NCBI RefSeq assembly: GCF_035953295.1
Contig: NZ_CP108370.1
Span: 6,681,001 to 6,745,000 of the forward strand
Source of the DNA: Streptomyces sp. NBC_01335
Lineage (GTDB): Bacteria > Actinomycetota > Actinomycetes > Streptomycetales > Streptomycetaceae
Length of the DNA stretch: 64,000 nucleotides
Direction: 5' to 3'
Below the pieces are notes generated by a model. It was given only the letters and a program-made list of their open reading frames with translations, did no database searches and was not told the origin of the DNA. Within the stretch, counting starts at the first letter, position 1. Each line of letters begins with the position of its first letter. Made by a program: the position numbers and the translations under genes. Below are positions 52,565-61,870 of the stretch, piece after piece.

Positions 52565-53742
52565 GCCGCGTCTCCGGCAGGGACGGCGAGCGCGCTGTCG
52601 AGGGCGGCGTCGATGAGGGCGTCGAAGCCGGTGTGGTGGGTGCCGAGTGCGTCGAGGTCCTTGGCGTCGACGCCGGCCCAGCCGGAGGTGAGGATGCCGG
52701 TGGTGCCGATGAGCCGGTTCGCGGCTGCGGCGTAGTCGGACAGGGTGGCGCGGGAGGGGGCGGAGAAACCGCCCTGCCCGGCCGCGGCGACGGGGCTTTC
52801 GAACGCGGCGGCGTAGGACAGCGGCCGGTCGGCACGTACGGAGACGTGGACGAGGTCGGGGATGGTGTGGGGCGCGGTTGAGTTCTTCTTCGCCTGGGGC
52901 AGGGAGAGGATGAACGCGCTGAGGAACGCGGCGGTGAGTTCGCGGAGTTCCGCGGGCTCGTCGCCGATGTTGCGGGCGAGGTCGCGCAGGTCGATGGTGG
53001 CGTACCGGTAGAAGGTGCCGGCGCTGAACTCGGTGTGGCCCATGTGGCCGCTGCCGGTCTGGTCGTTCCAGGTCGAGGTGACGTCGTCGACGGCGGAGAA
53101 GTAGTCGAGTTCGACGTCGGTTTCGTGTGTGGTCAGCGCGTGGGCGACCTGGACGGCGCCGTCTACACCGGCGTTGTCGACCTCGGCGAGCATGCGGCCG
53201 AAGAGGTTGATGACCCCGTTGCGGGAACGCAGGATGGCCTCGACCCGATCGGCGGGCAGGACGCTCTTGTCGGCGGGCTTCTTGATGTCCTTCGCCGCTT
53301 CCAGCGCCTCGCGGTGCTTCTCGGCCAGGTCGGCGAGTTCGGCCACCGCGGTCTCGGGGACGTAGACCATCGCGTTGGTGAGGACCTTGTTGGGGACGGT
53401 CTGCTTGAGGTCCTTCGGGTCCTTGGCGAGTTCGAACTTGATGCTGCTGGCCGCCGCCGCGTGCGCCCCCGCCTTCTCCGCGAGCGGCTCCGGCCACCCC
53501 CGCCCCTCGGCGAGGAGTCGGGTGACGCGCTCGCCGATCCGGCGGGTACGCAGCGCCGCCTGGCCGATGCGGGCCTCGAACTCACCCCGGGCGGCCCGCT
53601 TCCAGGACTGGCTGCTGACCCGGGTCCGCAGCACGTTGCCGTACTGGACCGTCTTCACGGAATTCGTGTCGTCCCGGTTCAGGTTGGCGAACGGGACGCT
53701 CTGGACGATGTGGATGTCGATGAAACGGGCGGCCAGGGCCAT
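52561..53742 (-). CDS. cas7e: Cascade backbone subunit Cas7e (Cse4/CasC)
   Basis: 393 residues; six copies coat the crRNA in Cascade. Family blocks: IDIHIVQSVPFANLNRDDTN, VQYGNVLRTRVSSQSWKRAA, VELDYFSAVDDV, GHTEFSAGTFYRYATIDLRD and FILSLPQAKKNSTAPHTIPD. ATG 53742 with AAGGAG upstream; 54 bp separate it from cse2, the widest gap inside the Cascade genes. Confidence 0.96.
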   Translation of the reverse strand: MALAARFIDIHIVQSVPFANLNRDDTNSVKTVQYGNVLRTRVSSQSWKRAARGEFEARIGQAALRTRRIGERVTRLLAEGRGWPEPLAEKAGAHAAAASSIKFELAKDPKDLKQTVPNKVLTNAMVYVPETAVAELADLAEKHREALEAAKDIKKPADKSVLPADRVEAILRSRNGVINLFGRMLAEVDNAGVDGAVQVAHALTTHETDVELDYFSAVDDVTSTWNDQTGSGHMGHTEFSAGTFYRYATIDLRDLARNIGDEPAELRELTAAFLSAFILSLPQAKKNSTAPHTIPDLVHVSVRADRPLSYAAAFESPVAAAGQGGFSAPSRATLSDYAAAANRLIGTTGILTSGWAGVDAKDLDALGTHHTGFDALIDAALDSALAVPAGDAA

Positions 53743-53796
53743 GAGGGTGTGACTCCTTCGTACGGATACGTGCGTGGGGTGGGTACTGGTTCGATG

Positions 53797-54558
53797 TCAG
53801 AGGGACGCGGGGGCCGCAGCCGGCTCCGCATCCGCTGCGAGTTCCTTCTCGTCCGCTTCGTCGGCCTGCCGCGCGGCGTCCCTGGCCCGCAGTCGGTAGA
53901 AGTCCTGGAGCCAGGTGCGCGAGATCCGTCCCGAGTTCCTCCGCCAGTTGGAGAGGTCGTCGAGGAGCTGCGCCCAGTCGACGTCGACGTCCAGCGAGCG
54001 CAGATAGCCGACGGAGGCGGGCAGGTGCCGGTGCAGGCCGTTGACGCTCTGGCGGGTGAGGAGGTTGAGGCGGCTCTCCGCCGTCCCCGCCCGCATCTCC
54101 TTCTCCCGGCCCGGTCCTTCGGCGACCGCGGTCGCGAACACCGTGCCGAGACTGACCCGACGCCGCCGCATGCTCTTGGCGGGCATCTGCTCGCCGTCGG
54201 CGTGTGCCGGATCGTCGTCCGTGCTCTCCGGGTCCGGTGCGGCCAGTGCGCCGCGGGGCTGGGAGGCGATCATCGCGGCGACCGCGTAGTACGCCCGCTC
54301 CACGTCCGCCGAGCGTCCCTCCGGCAGCCAGGGTGCGACCAGGCGGTGCATCCGCCGCACCGAGTCGAGATCCTTCCGCAGCCCGCTGCGCAGCGCGCTG
54401 CGGGCACCGGGGTCGTCACGGCTGACCTGGGCGACCCAGTCGGTGAAGGCACGCGGGTTGTGCGCCCGCGCCGTGCCCTTCTGCTGCTGCGGGATGCTGC
54501 CGGCCGTTTCCGGTGGGCCGGCGACGTGCTGTGCGGTGGGTGGGAGAGTGGTGGTCAT
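53797..54558 (-). CDS. casB: Cascade small subunit Cse2 (CasB)
   Basis: 253 residues. An all-helical protein with the Cse2 pattern FTDWVAQVSRDDPGARSALR, ERAYYAVAAMIASQP, SLGTVFATAVAE and WAQLLDDLSNWRRNSGRISR. Two copies line the crRNA-DNA duplex in the complex. Extra N-terminal (about 35) and C-terminal Ala/Glu-rich (about 25) tails make it longer than E. coli CasB (160). ATG overlaps the cse1 stop (ATGA). Confidence 0.94.
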   Translation of the reverse strand: MTTTLPPTAQHVAGPPETAGSIPQQQKGTARAHNPRAFTDWVAQVSRDDPGARSALRSGLRKDLDSVRRMHRLVAPWLPEGRSADVERAYYAVAAMIASQPRGALAAPDPESTDDDPAHADGEQMPAKSMRRRRVSLGTVFATAVAEGPGREKEMRAGTAESRLNLLTRQSVNGLHRHLPASVGYLRSLDVDVDWAQLLDDLSNWRRNSGRISRTWLQDFYRLRARDAARQADEADEKELAADAEPAAAPASL

Positions 54559-56165
54559 GCGATGGGCTCCTTGAGCTTCGTCCGGGGGCCGGACACGGCC
54601 GCCGCCTTCTTCGGGGTGCCGCCGTAGAGGTCGATGCGTGCCTCCGAGACGGCCTTCGCGCCGCGCAGGGTACGGGTGACGGGCCGGGTCACCGTGTCGT
54701 ACGCCTCCTCGGCCAGGCGCAGGAACGCCCGCCGGGTGGCCGCCGGATCGAAACCGCCGTCGGCAACCTCACCGGTACGGTCCAGGAGGCGGAAGCGCGC
54801 CCAGAACTCCGCCTCGGCGCGCGGCCAGTACCGTGCACCCGCCTCCGCCCCCCACGCAGCGCCGTCCGCCTTCGGGTCCCTGACGTACGCGGCCCAGGCG
54901 CGCTTGACCGCCCGGTCGAGACGGCGCCCGTACAGCTCGCCGAACTGGCGCAGGCGGCCGACGGCCGGGACGGTACGCGGATCGTTGTGCTCGGCGTATC
55001 CGAGGACGGCCGGGGTGCTCGCGTCGACGAACTGCGTGTCCTTCGCCTGCCCTTCCTGGTCGAAGCCGAGCGCCCGCACCCGCAGGTCCTCCGAGACCTC
55101 GACCGCCGAACGGAACACCCGGGGCTGCTGCGGATGCGCACTGCCGGCCGGCGGATGCTGGAGCAGCAGCGCGTCCAGGTCCCGCCACAGCGCCCGCCCC
55201 GCATCGGCCGGGCGCGGGTAGCGATTGCCCTGCTGGCTGGTCTGCCAGATCAGGTAGTCGTCCTCGCGCGGCAACCGCTCACCCCGGTACGCCCAGGTGA
55301 TGAACGCGTCCCGCACATGGGTGCTGTCCTCGTCCGGCAGCAGGAGCAGGGCGTGCTGCGAGCGGCCGGTGTGCCGCGAACGTGGCCCCCGCGACTCCCG
55401 CACCGGGTGGTCCGGGTCCGGCAGGTCGTCCTGCTCCCACGGGCACAGGTCCTCCGCGCCGTTCACGGTGTCCTCCGGCGGTACGAGGCCGGCGAGCAGC
55501 GTTTCGAAGAGCGAGGTGCCCTCGGGGTGGTAGGACAGGGCGGTCCGCAGCGGGCCGGCGGTGGCGCTCGCGGTCTTCGCGCCGTTCACCTCGCGGGACG
55601 AACAGCGCCCGGACGGACCGTAGTAGTGCCACACCAGCAGGCTGAGGAAGGCTTCGGGGGCGGTGGGCGGTTCGGGGGCGGAGTCGGTGTCGTGCCGGAA
55701 CCAGGAGTGGTTGTTGCCCGAGGGGCGGGTGACGATGAGCTTGTTGACCCCGGCGGTGTTCGAGGCGTCGCACTGCTCCGCCAGCCGGGGATCCTGCATC
55801 CACGGGCGCCCGCCCGGCGCGAACAGGAAGAACCGGTCCTCGAACTCCTCGAAGTACGCGTCGATCCCGTGGGGCGGGAGCTGTCCGGTGTCGAGAACGT
55901 CCAGGCGGTGCTCGTCCCAGTCGCCGTCGGCACCCTGTTCGGTCAGGCCGGCCACTCGTGCGGTGAGCGCGTAGAGGATGCGCAGCAGTGCGGCGTGCGC
56001 GGGCGCGTCGGCGACGGCGAGGGACTCGATGGCGTGGCTGTGCAGCAGGAGTTCACGTAACCCCACCAGGTCCCGGAGGCCGGCCGTGGTACTGGCCGTG
56101 CTGCCGGGTTTCCAGCGTACGGGGACGCAGGGTTGGTCGATCAGGTTGAACGTGCCGGTCGGCAT
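54555..56165 (-). CDS. casA: Cascade large subunit Cse1 (CasA/Cas8e)
   Basis: 536 residues; recognises the PAM and recruits Cas3. N-terminal FNLIDQPCVPVRWKPGST, FEEFEDRFFLFAPGGRPWMQ, the L1-type segment TAGVNKLIVTRPSGNNHSWF and a C-terminal four-helix bundle (EEAYDTVTRPVTRTLRGAKA). Start ATG 56165, with AGGA further upstream. First gene of the Cascade block, separated from cas3 by 157 bp that may hold its own promoter. Confidence 0.95.
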   Translation of the reverse strand: MPTGTFNLIDQPCVPVRWKPGSTASTTAGLRDLVGLRELLLHSHAIESLAVADAPAHAALLRILYALTARVAGLTEQGADGDWDEHRLDVLDTGQLPPHGIDAYFEEFEDRFFLFAPGGRPWMQDPRLAEQCDASNTAGVNKLIVTRPSGNNHSWFRHDTDSAPEPPTAPEAFLSLLVWHYYGPSGRCSSREVNGAKTASATAGPLRTALSYHPEGTSLFETLLAGLVPPEDTVNGAEDLCPWEQDDLPDPDHPVRESRGPRSRHTGRSQHALLLLPDEDSTHVRDAFITWAYRGERLPREDDYLIWQTSQQGNRYPRPADAGRALWRDLDALLLQHPPAGSAHPQQPRVFRSAVEVSEDLRVRALGFDQEGQAKDTQFVDASTPAVLGYAEHNDPRTVPAVGRLRQFGELYGRRLDRAVKRAWAAYVRDPKADGAAWGAEAGARYWPRAEAEFWARFRLLDRTGEVADGGFDPAATRRAFLRLAEEAYDTVTRPVTRTLRGAKAVSEARIDLYGGTPKKAAAVSGPRTKLKEPIA

Positions 56166-56326
56166 GGAGATGTCCTGTCGTCATTCGGACAGAGCTGGAG
56201 GAAAGAGCCGGTGGGCAGGCCTCGGCTTGCGCGACGGCAGCGAGAGGTCACCAACCCGGCTCGGGAAAACCGCACTTGAAAAGTAGCGGAGACGTGAGGG
56301 CAGAGTGATCAGAACGTGAAGATCAC
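56166..56326 (-). promoter_or_regulatory. cas3-cse1 gap with inverted repeat over the cas3 stop
   Basis: 157 bp. AGTGATC (56304-56310) and GATCACT (56321-56327) form a 7-bp inverted repeat with a 10-bp loop straddling the cas3 stop. It may terminate cas3 transcripts in part, allowing separate control of Cascade. No clear promoter hexamers. Confidence 0.4.
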
Positions 56327-59187
56327 TCGGCTTCGAGGCCGACCTCGGATATCGAGAGGGTGAAACGCCCATGGCGGCAGGCCCACGCCTCGCCCCCGGT
56401 GGGGCTCATACGCAGCACAACGAGGTCGCGGAGCGAGGGATGAGTCCCCCACTTCACCGGAACCGTCACCTCGCTCTCGCCGCCCCGCAGCCACCGCCCC
56501 GGCACCGGCGCCACCCGCCGAGCGACACCCGCCAACTCCTCGGCCGTGAGGCCGAACCGGCCGCCGACCGGAACCGGGACCTCGCCCTCGGGGTCGAGGG
56601 TGGCAGTCCCGCCCGCCTGCTCGTAGAGGCAGAGCACCCGGCCGGTGTCCGCACCGAGGCGTGTGGTCAGCAACTCCTCGGTCACCCCCGCCTCCCGCAC
56701 CGACAGCTTGCTGAGATCGCCCTTCACGTCCGCCGGGGCACAGATGCTCGTCCAGGTCGCCAGATGCCGCTCGGCCGCCTCGTCCGCCAGCCGCTCCTCG
56801 TCCAGACGCGCCAACTCCGCACGCGCCGACTCCTGGAGCTGGTCGACGAACTCATCCTCGTACACCTCGTCCACCAGCCGCTGCACGTCACCGGGCACCG
56901 CGATACCGGCCGCCGCGCACTTCTCCAGGAGCTGTGACGTACGCACGAGCAGCCCGGTGTCGTACACCGACCCCCAGGAGCGGGGCGGGGCCATCTCGGA
57001 CACGATCTGCGGATCGAGCACCACCAACTCCGGCTCGTCCTCCGCGGCCGCCCAACCCGGCCGGCCGAGAGGTCCGCGCCGGTGCCGCCGGGCGCGCCCG
57101 GCACGCTGCAACAACTGCGCCAGCGGCGCCAGATCACTCACCACCAGGTCGAAATCGAAGTCCAGGGACTGCTCCACCACCTGCGTCGCCACCAGCACCG
57201 ACCCCGGACGCACCGAGACCGGCCCCTCGCCCGGCTTCCCGTACGCAGCCTCACAGTCCGCCGTGATCGCCGCCCGCACATCCGCCGGGTAACGCGAATG
57301 CAGCAACCTCACCCCACCGGGCTGCGCGGCGAGTCCGGGAAACGCCGCACACACGTCCCGGTACGTCCGTTGCGCCTCGGCCACCGTCGTGCAGCACACC
57401 AGCGCCGTACCGCCCTGCGCTGCGACCGGCGCCAACACCTCCCGCAGCGCTGCTCGTCGGCCGCTCTCGCGCACGGGCGCCCCGGCCGGCTCCGCGGTGT
57501 CCCACACCACCGGCCGGTGCGACACCTTCAGCGTCCGGGCCCGGTTGCTCGCGGTGCTCCGCGCCGGGGAGACCTCCCCGGAGGCGCCGCTCGCGAAGAG
57601 CCAGCCCGGATACCTCGGCACCACGTGCGACGGATCACGGAATCCGGCACCGCGCCGGTAGGCGTCCACCAGTGACCCGGCCGAGCGGCCCGTCAGCGTG
57701 GCCGACAGCAGGACGACCGGTGCGCCCATCGCCCCCAGCCACTCCAGCAGGCGGACGAGGAGCTGATGCATCCACGGGCCGTACGCGTGCGCCTCATCGA
57801 CCACGAACACCTTGTCCGACAGCCCGAACAGCCGCAACGCGTTGTACCGCAACGGCAGCACCGCACTCAGTGCCTGGTCGATCGTCCCCACGCCCAACGG
57901 GGCGAGCAGCCCGCGCTTCGGTCCCCGCAACCACCCGTCGGCCTCAACCGCCGTCTCCCGGTCCGCGCTCAGCGCCCCCTCGTCCTGCGCGGTGTCGAGC
58001 GTGGCCGCTCCGTCTGCGCTGCCGGGGGAACTCAGCCATGCCATGGAGTGGAGCAACATCATGGCGCGCTCCCCGGACATCGCCCGCGAGGCGAAGGCCT
58101 CCACACGGGGCAGCATCGCGTCCGCCGTACCCATCGTCGGCAGCGCGAAGTACACGCCCCGGGCACCCGCCGCCCGCCCCAGCAACGAGGCCGCGAACAA
58201 CGCCGCCTCCGTCTTCCCGTCACCCGTCGGAGCCGTCACCAGCACCAGACCGGAGCCATGCTCCCCGACCAGCCCAGGAAGATGCTCCACAAGATCCCGC
58301 TGCAAGCTGTTGGGAGCGAACGGGAACATCTCACCGAACTCCCCGACGGAGAAACGGGCCCGGCCCAGCCGCGCCGCCCGCACCAGCCCGGGAGCCACCT
58401 CCGCCGCACCCTGCCAGTGGGCATCGATCTCAGCCGGCGTGCCCGACCAACCAGGAGCGGGGATGCGTGACTCGATCGTGGACGTCCGACTCGCCAGCCA
58501 GTCCGCCACCACGACCAGCCCGGACACCACCACCGCCAGTCCGGCGGGTAACTCGCCCTGAGGAACCGCGAACGCACCCATGGCCCGCCGCAGCCCATCG
58601 AAGTGTGCGCGTCGCTGGTCGGACCAACCCTGACCCCCAAGACCGGGGTTGTAGGCCTCCGCCCGGGCCGCTTCCTTCGCCTTCAGTACGCCACCGAAGA
58701 GACCGTGATGGCCGCCCAGCAACTGTGCGATCTGATGACTCACCGACTTGCGGAGCAGGCGCCCTTCGCTGGGGTACTTAGCCGCCTGGAAGAGCTCGTT
58801 CAGAGCCCAGTGGGACGCGATCTCGTGGCGGAAACGCTTCTCGGCTTCGGCGCCGGGTGCGCTGACGTACGCGGAGTCGTTGCGAATCGGCGTGTAACAG
58901 GCGGGAACCTGCGCCTGGAACGGCGGAGTGATCTTGCCGAGGTCGTGCAACCCGGCCCAGAACGACACCACGGTGCGTGCCTCCGCCACAGGCAGGTCGA
59001 GCGCGTCCGCGATGGCACCCTTGATCTCCTCACCCAGAACGACGTCCCACAACTCCTGGAACACCGCTCCGGTGTCGAGGAGATGACAGATCACCGGGTA
59101 CGGCCGTGGCAGCCCGCTCTCCTTCCCCCACAGACGGACATCCAGAACACAGTCCCCCGAGGCCCCCGCCCCGTCGCGCTTCAGCAT
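56323..59187 (-). CDS. cas3: CRISPR effector nuclease-helicase Cas3 (type I-E)
   Basis: 954 residues. HD nuclease at the N-terminus (His35 in VICHLLDTG, HD pair 81-82 in GLHDLGKITPPFQ, LLGGHHGLFGG near 160). SF2 helicase: Walker A APTGDGKT (319-326), DEAH box 464-467 in VFVVDEAHAYGPWMH, SATLTGRS from 495, VEQSLDFDFDLVVSDLAPLA and the motif VI LLQRAGRARRHRR. C-terminal domain about 800-954. ATG 59187 has no good ribosome site; in-frame GTG 59193 is an alternative. Divergent from CRISPR array 2. Confidence 0.96.
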   Translation of the reverse strand: MLKRDGAGASGDCVLDVRLWGKESGLPRPYPVICHLLDTGAVFQELWDVVLGEEIKGAIADALDLPVAEARTVVSFWAGLHDLGKITPPFQAQVPACYTPIRNDSAYVSAPGAEAEKRFRHEIASHWALNELFQAAKYPSEGRLLRKSVSHQIAQLLGGHHGLFGGVLKAKEAARAEAYNPGLGGQGWSDQRRAHFDGLRRAMGAFAVPQGELPAGLAVVVSGLVVVADWLASRTSTIESRIPAPGWSGTPAEIDAHWQGAAEVAPGLVRAARLGRARFSVGEFGEMFPFAPNSLQRDLVEHLPGLVGEHGSGLVLVTAPTGDGKTEAALFAASLLGRAAGARGVYFALPTMGTADAMLPRVEAFASRAMSGERAMMLLHSMAWLSSPGSADGAATLDTAQDEGALSADRETAVEADGWLRGPKRGLLAPLGVGTIDQALSAVLPLRYNALRLFGLSDKVFVVDEAHAYGPWMHQLLVRLLEWLGAMGAPVVLLSATLTGRSAGSLVDAYRRGAGFRDPSHVVPRYPGWLFASGASGEVSPARSTASNRARTLKVSHRPVVWDTAEPAGAPVRESGRRAALREVLAPVAAQGGTALVCCTTVAEAQRTYRDVCAAFPGLAAQPGGVRLLHSRYPADVRAAITADCEAAYGKPGEGPVSVRPGSVLVATQVVEQSLDFDFDLVVSDLAPLAQLLQRAGRARRHRRGPLGRPGWAAAEDEPELVVLDPQIVSEMAPPRSWGSVYDTGLLVRTSQLLEKCAAAGIAVPGDVQRLVDEVYEDEFVDQLQESARAELARLDEERLADEAAERHLATWTSICAPADVKGDLSKLSVREAGVTEELLTTRLGADTGRVLCLYEQAGGTATLDPEGEVPVPVGGRFGLTAEELAGVARRVAPVPGRWLRGGESEVTVPVKWGTHPSLRDLVVLRMSPTGGEAWACRHGRFTLSISEVGLEAE

Positions 59188-59359
59188 GAGCACAGAGATA
59201 GCACCACCCACTGACAACCGCCCCAAAAGGCCCAACCGGGCACCGGTATGAGGGGCGAGCCTTACACTCGCTGCGCGACCACAACGGGGGCGAGAGACAT
59301 GGGCGACGAAGCTCGGCAAAGAGAGTGCAAAGCGGTTGGATGAGGGCAGGTCGCGAAGG
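59188..59359 (+). promoter_or_regulatory. Leader of array 2, divergent from cas3
   Basis: 172 bp between the cas3 start and the first repeat. At its right end: GCAAA (59327-59331), 14 bases, GCAGGTC (59346-59352), three bases, AAGG (59356-59359), then the repeat, the same layout as in the array 1 leader. The cas3 promoter must also lie here. Confidence 0.7.
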
Positions 59360-59693
59360 GTGCTCTCCGCGCGAGCGGAGGTGAACCGGCTCACGATCCG
59401 ACCAGCGGGCGCCCGGTGGGGTGCTCTCCGCGCGAGCGGAGGTGAACCGCCGGAGGCGTCGCGCACCGCGCGGTCGTCGGCGTGCTCTCCGCGCGAGCGG
59501 AGGTGAACCGCCGAGTGGCTCGCCGACAAGGTGAAGCGCGCCGTGCTCTCCGCGCGAGCGGAGGTGAACCGGAGACCGGGCGGCGTGACAACCTGAGCGC
59601 GCAGTCCACTCCGCGCGCCCCGAGGTGAGCCGAGGATGATGGTGGCGTCGGTGGAGAGCTCGACGTGCTCCCCGCACGAGTGGCGATGGACTG
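59360..59693 (+). CRISPR. Type I-E CRISPR array 2: 4 intact and 2 decayed repeats
   Basis: Repeats start at 59360, 59421, 59482 and 59543 (29 bp, 32-bp spacers, period 61). Two more in perfect register, at 59604 (CACTCCGCGCGCCCCGAGGTGAGCCG in part) and 59665 (GTGCTCCCCGCACGAGTGG start), are degenerate and mark the trailer. The repeats begin GTGCTCTCC where array 1 has GTCTTCTCC or GTCCTCTCC, otherwise the same stem and GTGAACCG end. Transcribed on the plus strand, away from cas3. Confidence 0.95.
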
Positions 59694-59833
59694 ACTCCCT
59701 GACGTACAAGGCGGCGACGCTCCCGATGGCGCCCTGCTGCACAGCCGAGAGGAACAGCCCGGCACCATGAGCCGCAGCCGGTAGGGCCGACCCGGTTCTG
59801 TGAGAGATTGTGAGAGATGAGAGGCTCGGGCGG

Positions 59834-61123
59834 GTGAGCGAGACATCATCGAACACCCTGCAATACCGCTTCGACGGTCCGGAAGACGCCCCGGTCCTGG
59901 TGATCGGCCCCTCCCTGGGGACCACATGGCACATGTGGGACCGCCAGATACCGGACCTCTCCCAGCACTACCGGGTACTCCGTTACGACCTGCCGGGCCA
60001 CGGCGGCGCCCCCGCCCGGCCCGCGGTTTCCGTCGCCGAGCTCGGGGACCGGCTGATCGCCACCCTCGACTCCCTGGGCGTCCAGCGCTTCGGTTACGCG
60101 GGGTGTTCCATCGGCGGGGCAGTCGGCGCCGACCTCGCGCTGCGTCACCCCCACCGGGTGGCCTCGCTCGCGCTCGTCGCGACCTCGCCCAGATTCGGCA
60201 GCGCCGACGAGTTCCGCCAGCGTGGCGTGATCGTCCGTACGAACGGCCTGGAGCCCATCGCCCGCAGCGCTCCTGAGCGCTGGTTCACGTCCGGCTTCGC
60301 CGCCGCGCAGAGCGCCATCGTCGAGTGGGCCGTGCAGATGGTGCGTACCACCGACCCCGGGTGCTACATCGCCGCGTGCGAGGCGCTCGCGGCCTTCGAC
60401 GTCCGCGGCGAACTGGGCCGCATCGGTGTGCCGACGCTCGTCGTCGTCGGCGCGGAGGACCGGGTCACCGGCCCCGCCGAGGCGCGCACCCTGGTCGCGG
60501 GGATCCCCGACGCCCGGCTCGCCCTGGTGCCCGGGGCGTCGCATCTCGCGCCCGTCGAGCAGCCGGCCGCCGTGATGGACCTGCTGTTCACCCACTTCTC
60601 CACGACCTGGCAGGACACCCTGGGCGCCGTTCCGGTGCTCCTGGCCGCGCCCCCCGCCGCCGTTCCGCCGCTCTCCGCCCCCTACGCACCCGTCGCGGAG
60701 ATCGCCCCGCCGGCCCCTCGTGCGGACGACGACGGGGAGCGTACGGACCGCCACGCGCTCGGTACGAAGATCCGCCGGGAGGTCCTCGGCGACGCCCATG
60801 TGGACCGGGCCGACGCCGCCGCCGACCCGTTCACCGAGGAGTACGAGGACCTCGTCACCCGCTACGCGTGGGGCGAGGTCTGGAGCCGTGAGGGCCTCGA
60901 CCGCCGTACCCGCAGTTGCGTCACGCTCACCGCGCTGATCGCGTCCGGACGGCTGGAGGGCCTCGCCGCACACCTGCGGGCGGCGCTGCGCAACGGTCTG
61001 ACGCCTGCCGAGATCAAGGAAGTGCTGCTCCAGACCGCCGTGTACTGCGGTGTTCCCGCCGCCGGGGCCGCGTTCGCCGTGGCGCAGTCCGTGATTCAGG
61101 AAGAAACGACACCGCCCGCGTAG
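59834..61123 (+). CDS. pcaL: Fused 3-oxoadipate enol-lactonase / 4-carboxymuconolactone decarboxylase
   Basis: 429 residues, a PcaD-PcaC fusion. N-terminal alpha/beta hydrolase with nucleophile Ser92 in GYAGCSIGGAVG, Asp in VVGAEDRVTGP and His in GASHLAP; a Pro/Ala linker at about 275-305; C-terminal CMD domain (GTKIRREVLGDAHVDRADAA, RYAWGEVWSREGLDRRTRSC, HLRAALRNGLTPAEIKEVLL). It converts carboxymuconolactone to 3-oxoadipate in protocatechuate breakdown. GTG start with GAGAGG upstream. No other pca gene is in view, unusual for a pathway normally clustered. Confidence 0.92.
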   Translation: MSETSSNTLQYRFDGPEDAPVLVIGPSLGTTWHMWDRQIPDLSQHYRVLRYDLPGHGGAPARPAVSVAELGDRLIATLDSLGVQRFGYAGCSIGGAVGADLALRHPHRVASLALVATSPRFGSADEFRQRGVIVRTNGLEPIARSAPERWFTSGFAAAQSAIVEWAVQMVRTTDPGCYIAACEALAAFDVRGELGRIGVPTLVVVGAEDRVTGPAEARTLVAGIPDARLALVPGASHLAPVEQPAAVMDLLFTHFSTTWQDTLGAVPVLLAAPPAAVPPLSAPYAPVAEIAPPAPRADDDGERTDRHALGTKIRREVLGDAHVDRADAAADPFTEEYEDLVTRYAWGEVWSREGLDRRTRSCVTLTALIASGRLEGLAAHLRAALRNGLTPAEIKEVLLQTAVYCGVPAAGAAFAVAQSVIQEETTPPA

Positions 61124-61136
61124 CAGGATGGACACC

Positions 61137-61784
61137 ATGAACGCATCGCCTCTCACTCTCACCAAGAAGCGGCACTCCTGCATCCGTCTGGACAAGGACG
61201 GGCAGGCCCTCGTCATCGATCCGGGCGGTTTCTCCGGGGAGGACGACGCGGTCGGCGCCGACGCCATTCTGGTGACCCACGAGCACCCGGACCACTTCAA
61301 CGAGGACCGGCTGCGGGCCGCCATGGAGGACAACCCGGCGGCGGAGATCTGGGCGCTGCGCAGTGTCGCCGACCAGTTGGCGCCGGCCTTCCCCGGGCGG
61401 GTGCACACCGTCGGTCACGGCGACACCTTCAGCGCCGCCGGTTTCGACGTCCAGGTCCACGGTGAGCTGCACGCGGTGATCCACCCGGACATCCCGCGCA
61501 TCACCAACGTCGGTTACCTCGTCGACGGTTCGGTCTTCCACCCGGGCGACGCGCTCACCGTCCCCGGGCAGCCGGTCGACACCCTGATGCTGCCGGTGAT
61601 GGCCCCGTGGAACAAGATCTCGGAGGTCATCGACTACGTGCGTGAGGTCGGGCCGCGCCGGGCCATCGACATCCACGACGCCCTGCTCACCGACCTGGCC
61701 CGGCCGATCTACGACATGCAGATCGGGGCGCTCGGCGGCAGCGACCACCGCCGGATGGAGCCGGGGGAGCACACGGGGTTCTGA
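61137..61784 (+). CDS. MBL-fold metal-dependent hydrolase
   Basis: 215 residues, UlaG-like metallo-beta-lactamase fold. The metal motif THEHPDHF is at about 47-54, then HGELHAVIHPD and a FHPGDALTVPG strand with the bridging Asp. ATG 61137 follows AGGA at 8 bp; ATG 61128 is the alternative. Only 13 bp after the pcaL-like gene, so probably co-transcribed. Substrate unknown. Confidence 0.88.
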   Translation: MNASPLTLTKKRHSCIRLDKDGQALVIDPGGFSGEDDAVGADAILVTHEHPDHFNEDRLRAAMEDNPAAEIWALRSVADQLAPAFPGRVHTVGHGDTFSAAGFDVQVHGELHAVIHPDIPRITNVGYLVDGSVFHPGDALTVPGQPVDTLMLPVMAPWNKISEVIDYVREVGPRRAIDIHDALLTDLARPIYDMQIGALGGSDHRRMEPGEHTGF

Positions 61785-61870
61785 CGGCCGGTCCGGCCGG
61801 CAGGGCTCGGGGCCGCGACGGGGGCGCGACGGGGCCGCGACTGTCGGTGGTACCGGTTAGGTTGGGTTCC

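Noticed and set aside
59030-59934. Extension of the cas3 frame, and other minus-strand frames, through array 2
   Set aside because: They encode the CRISPR repeat (RFTSARAES); the HD domain begins normally after ATG 59187.
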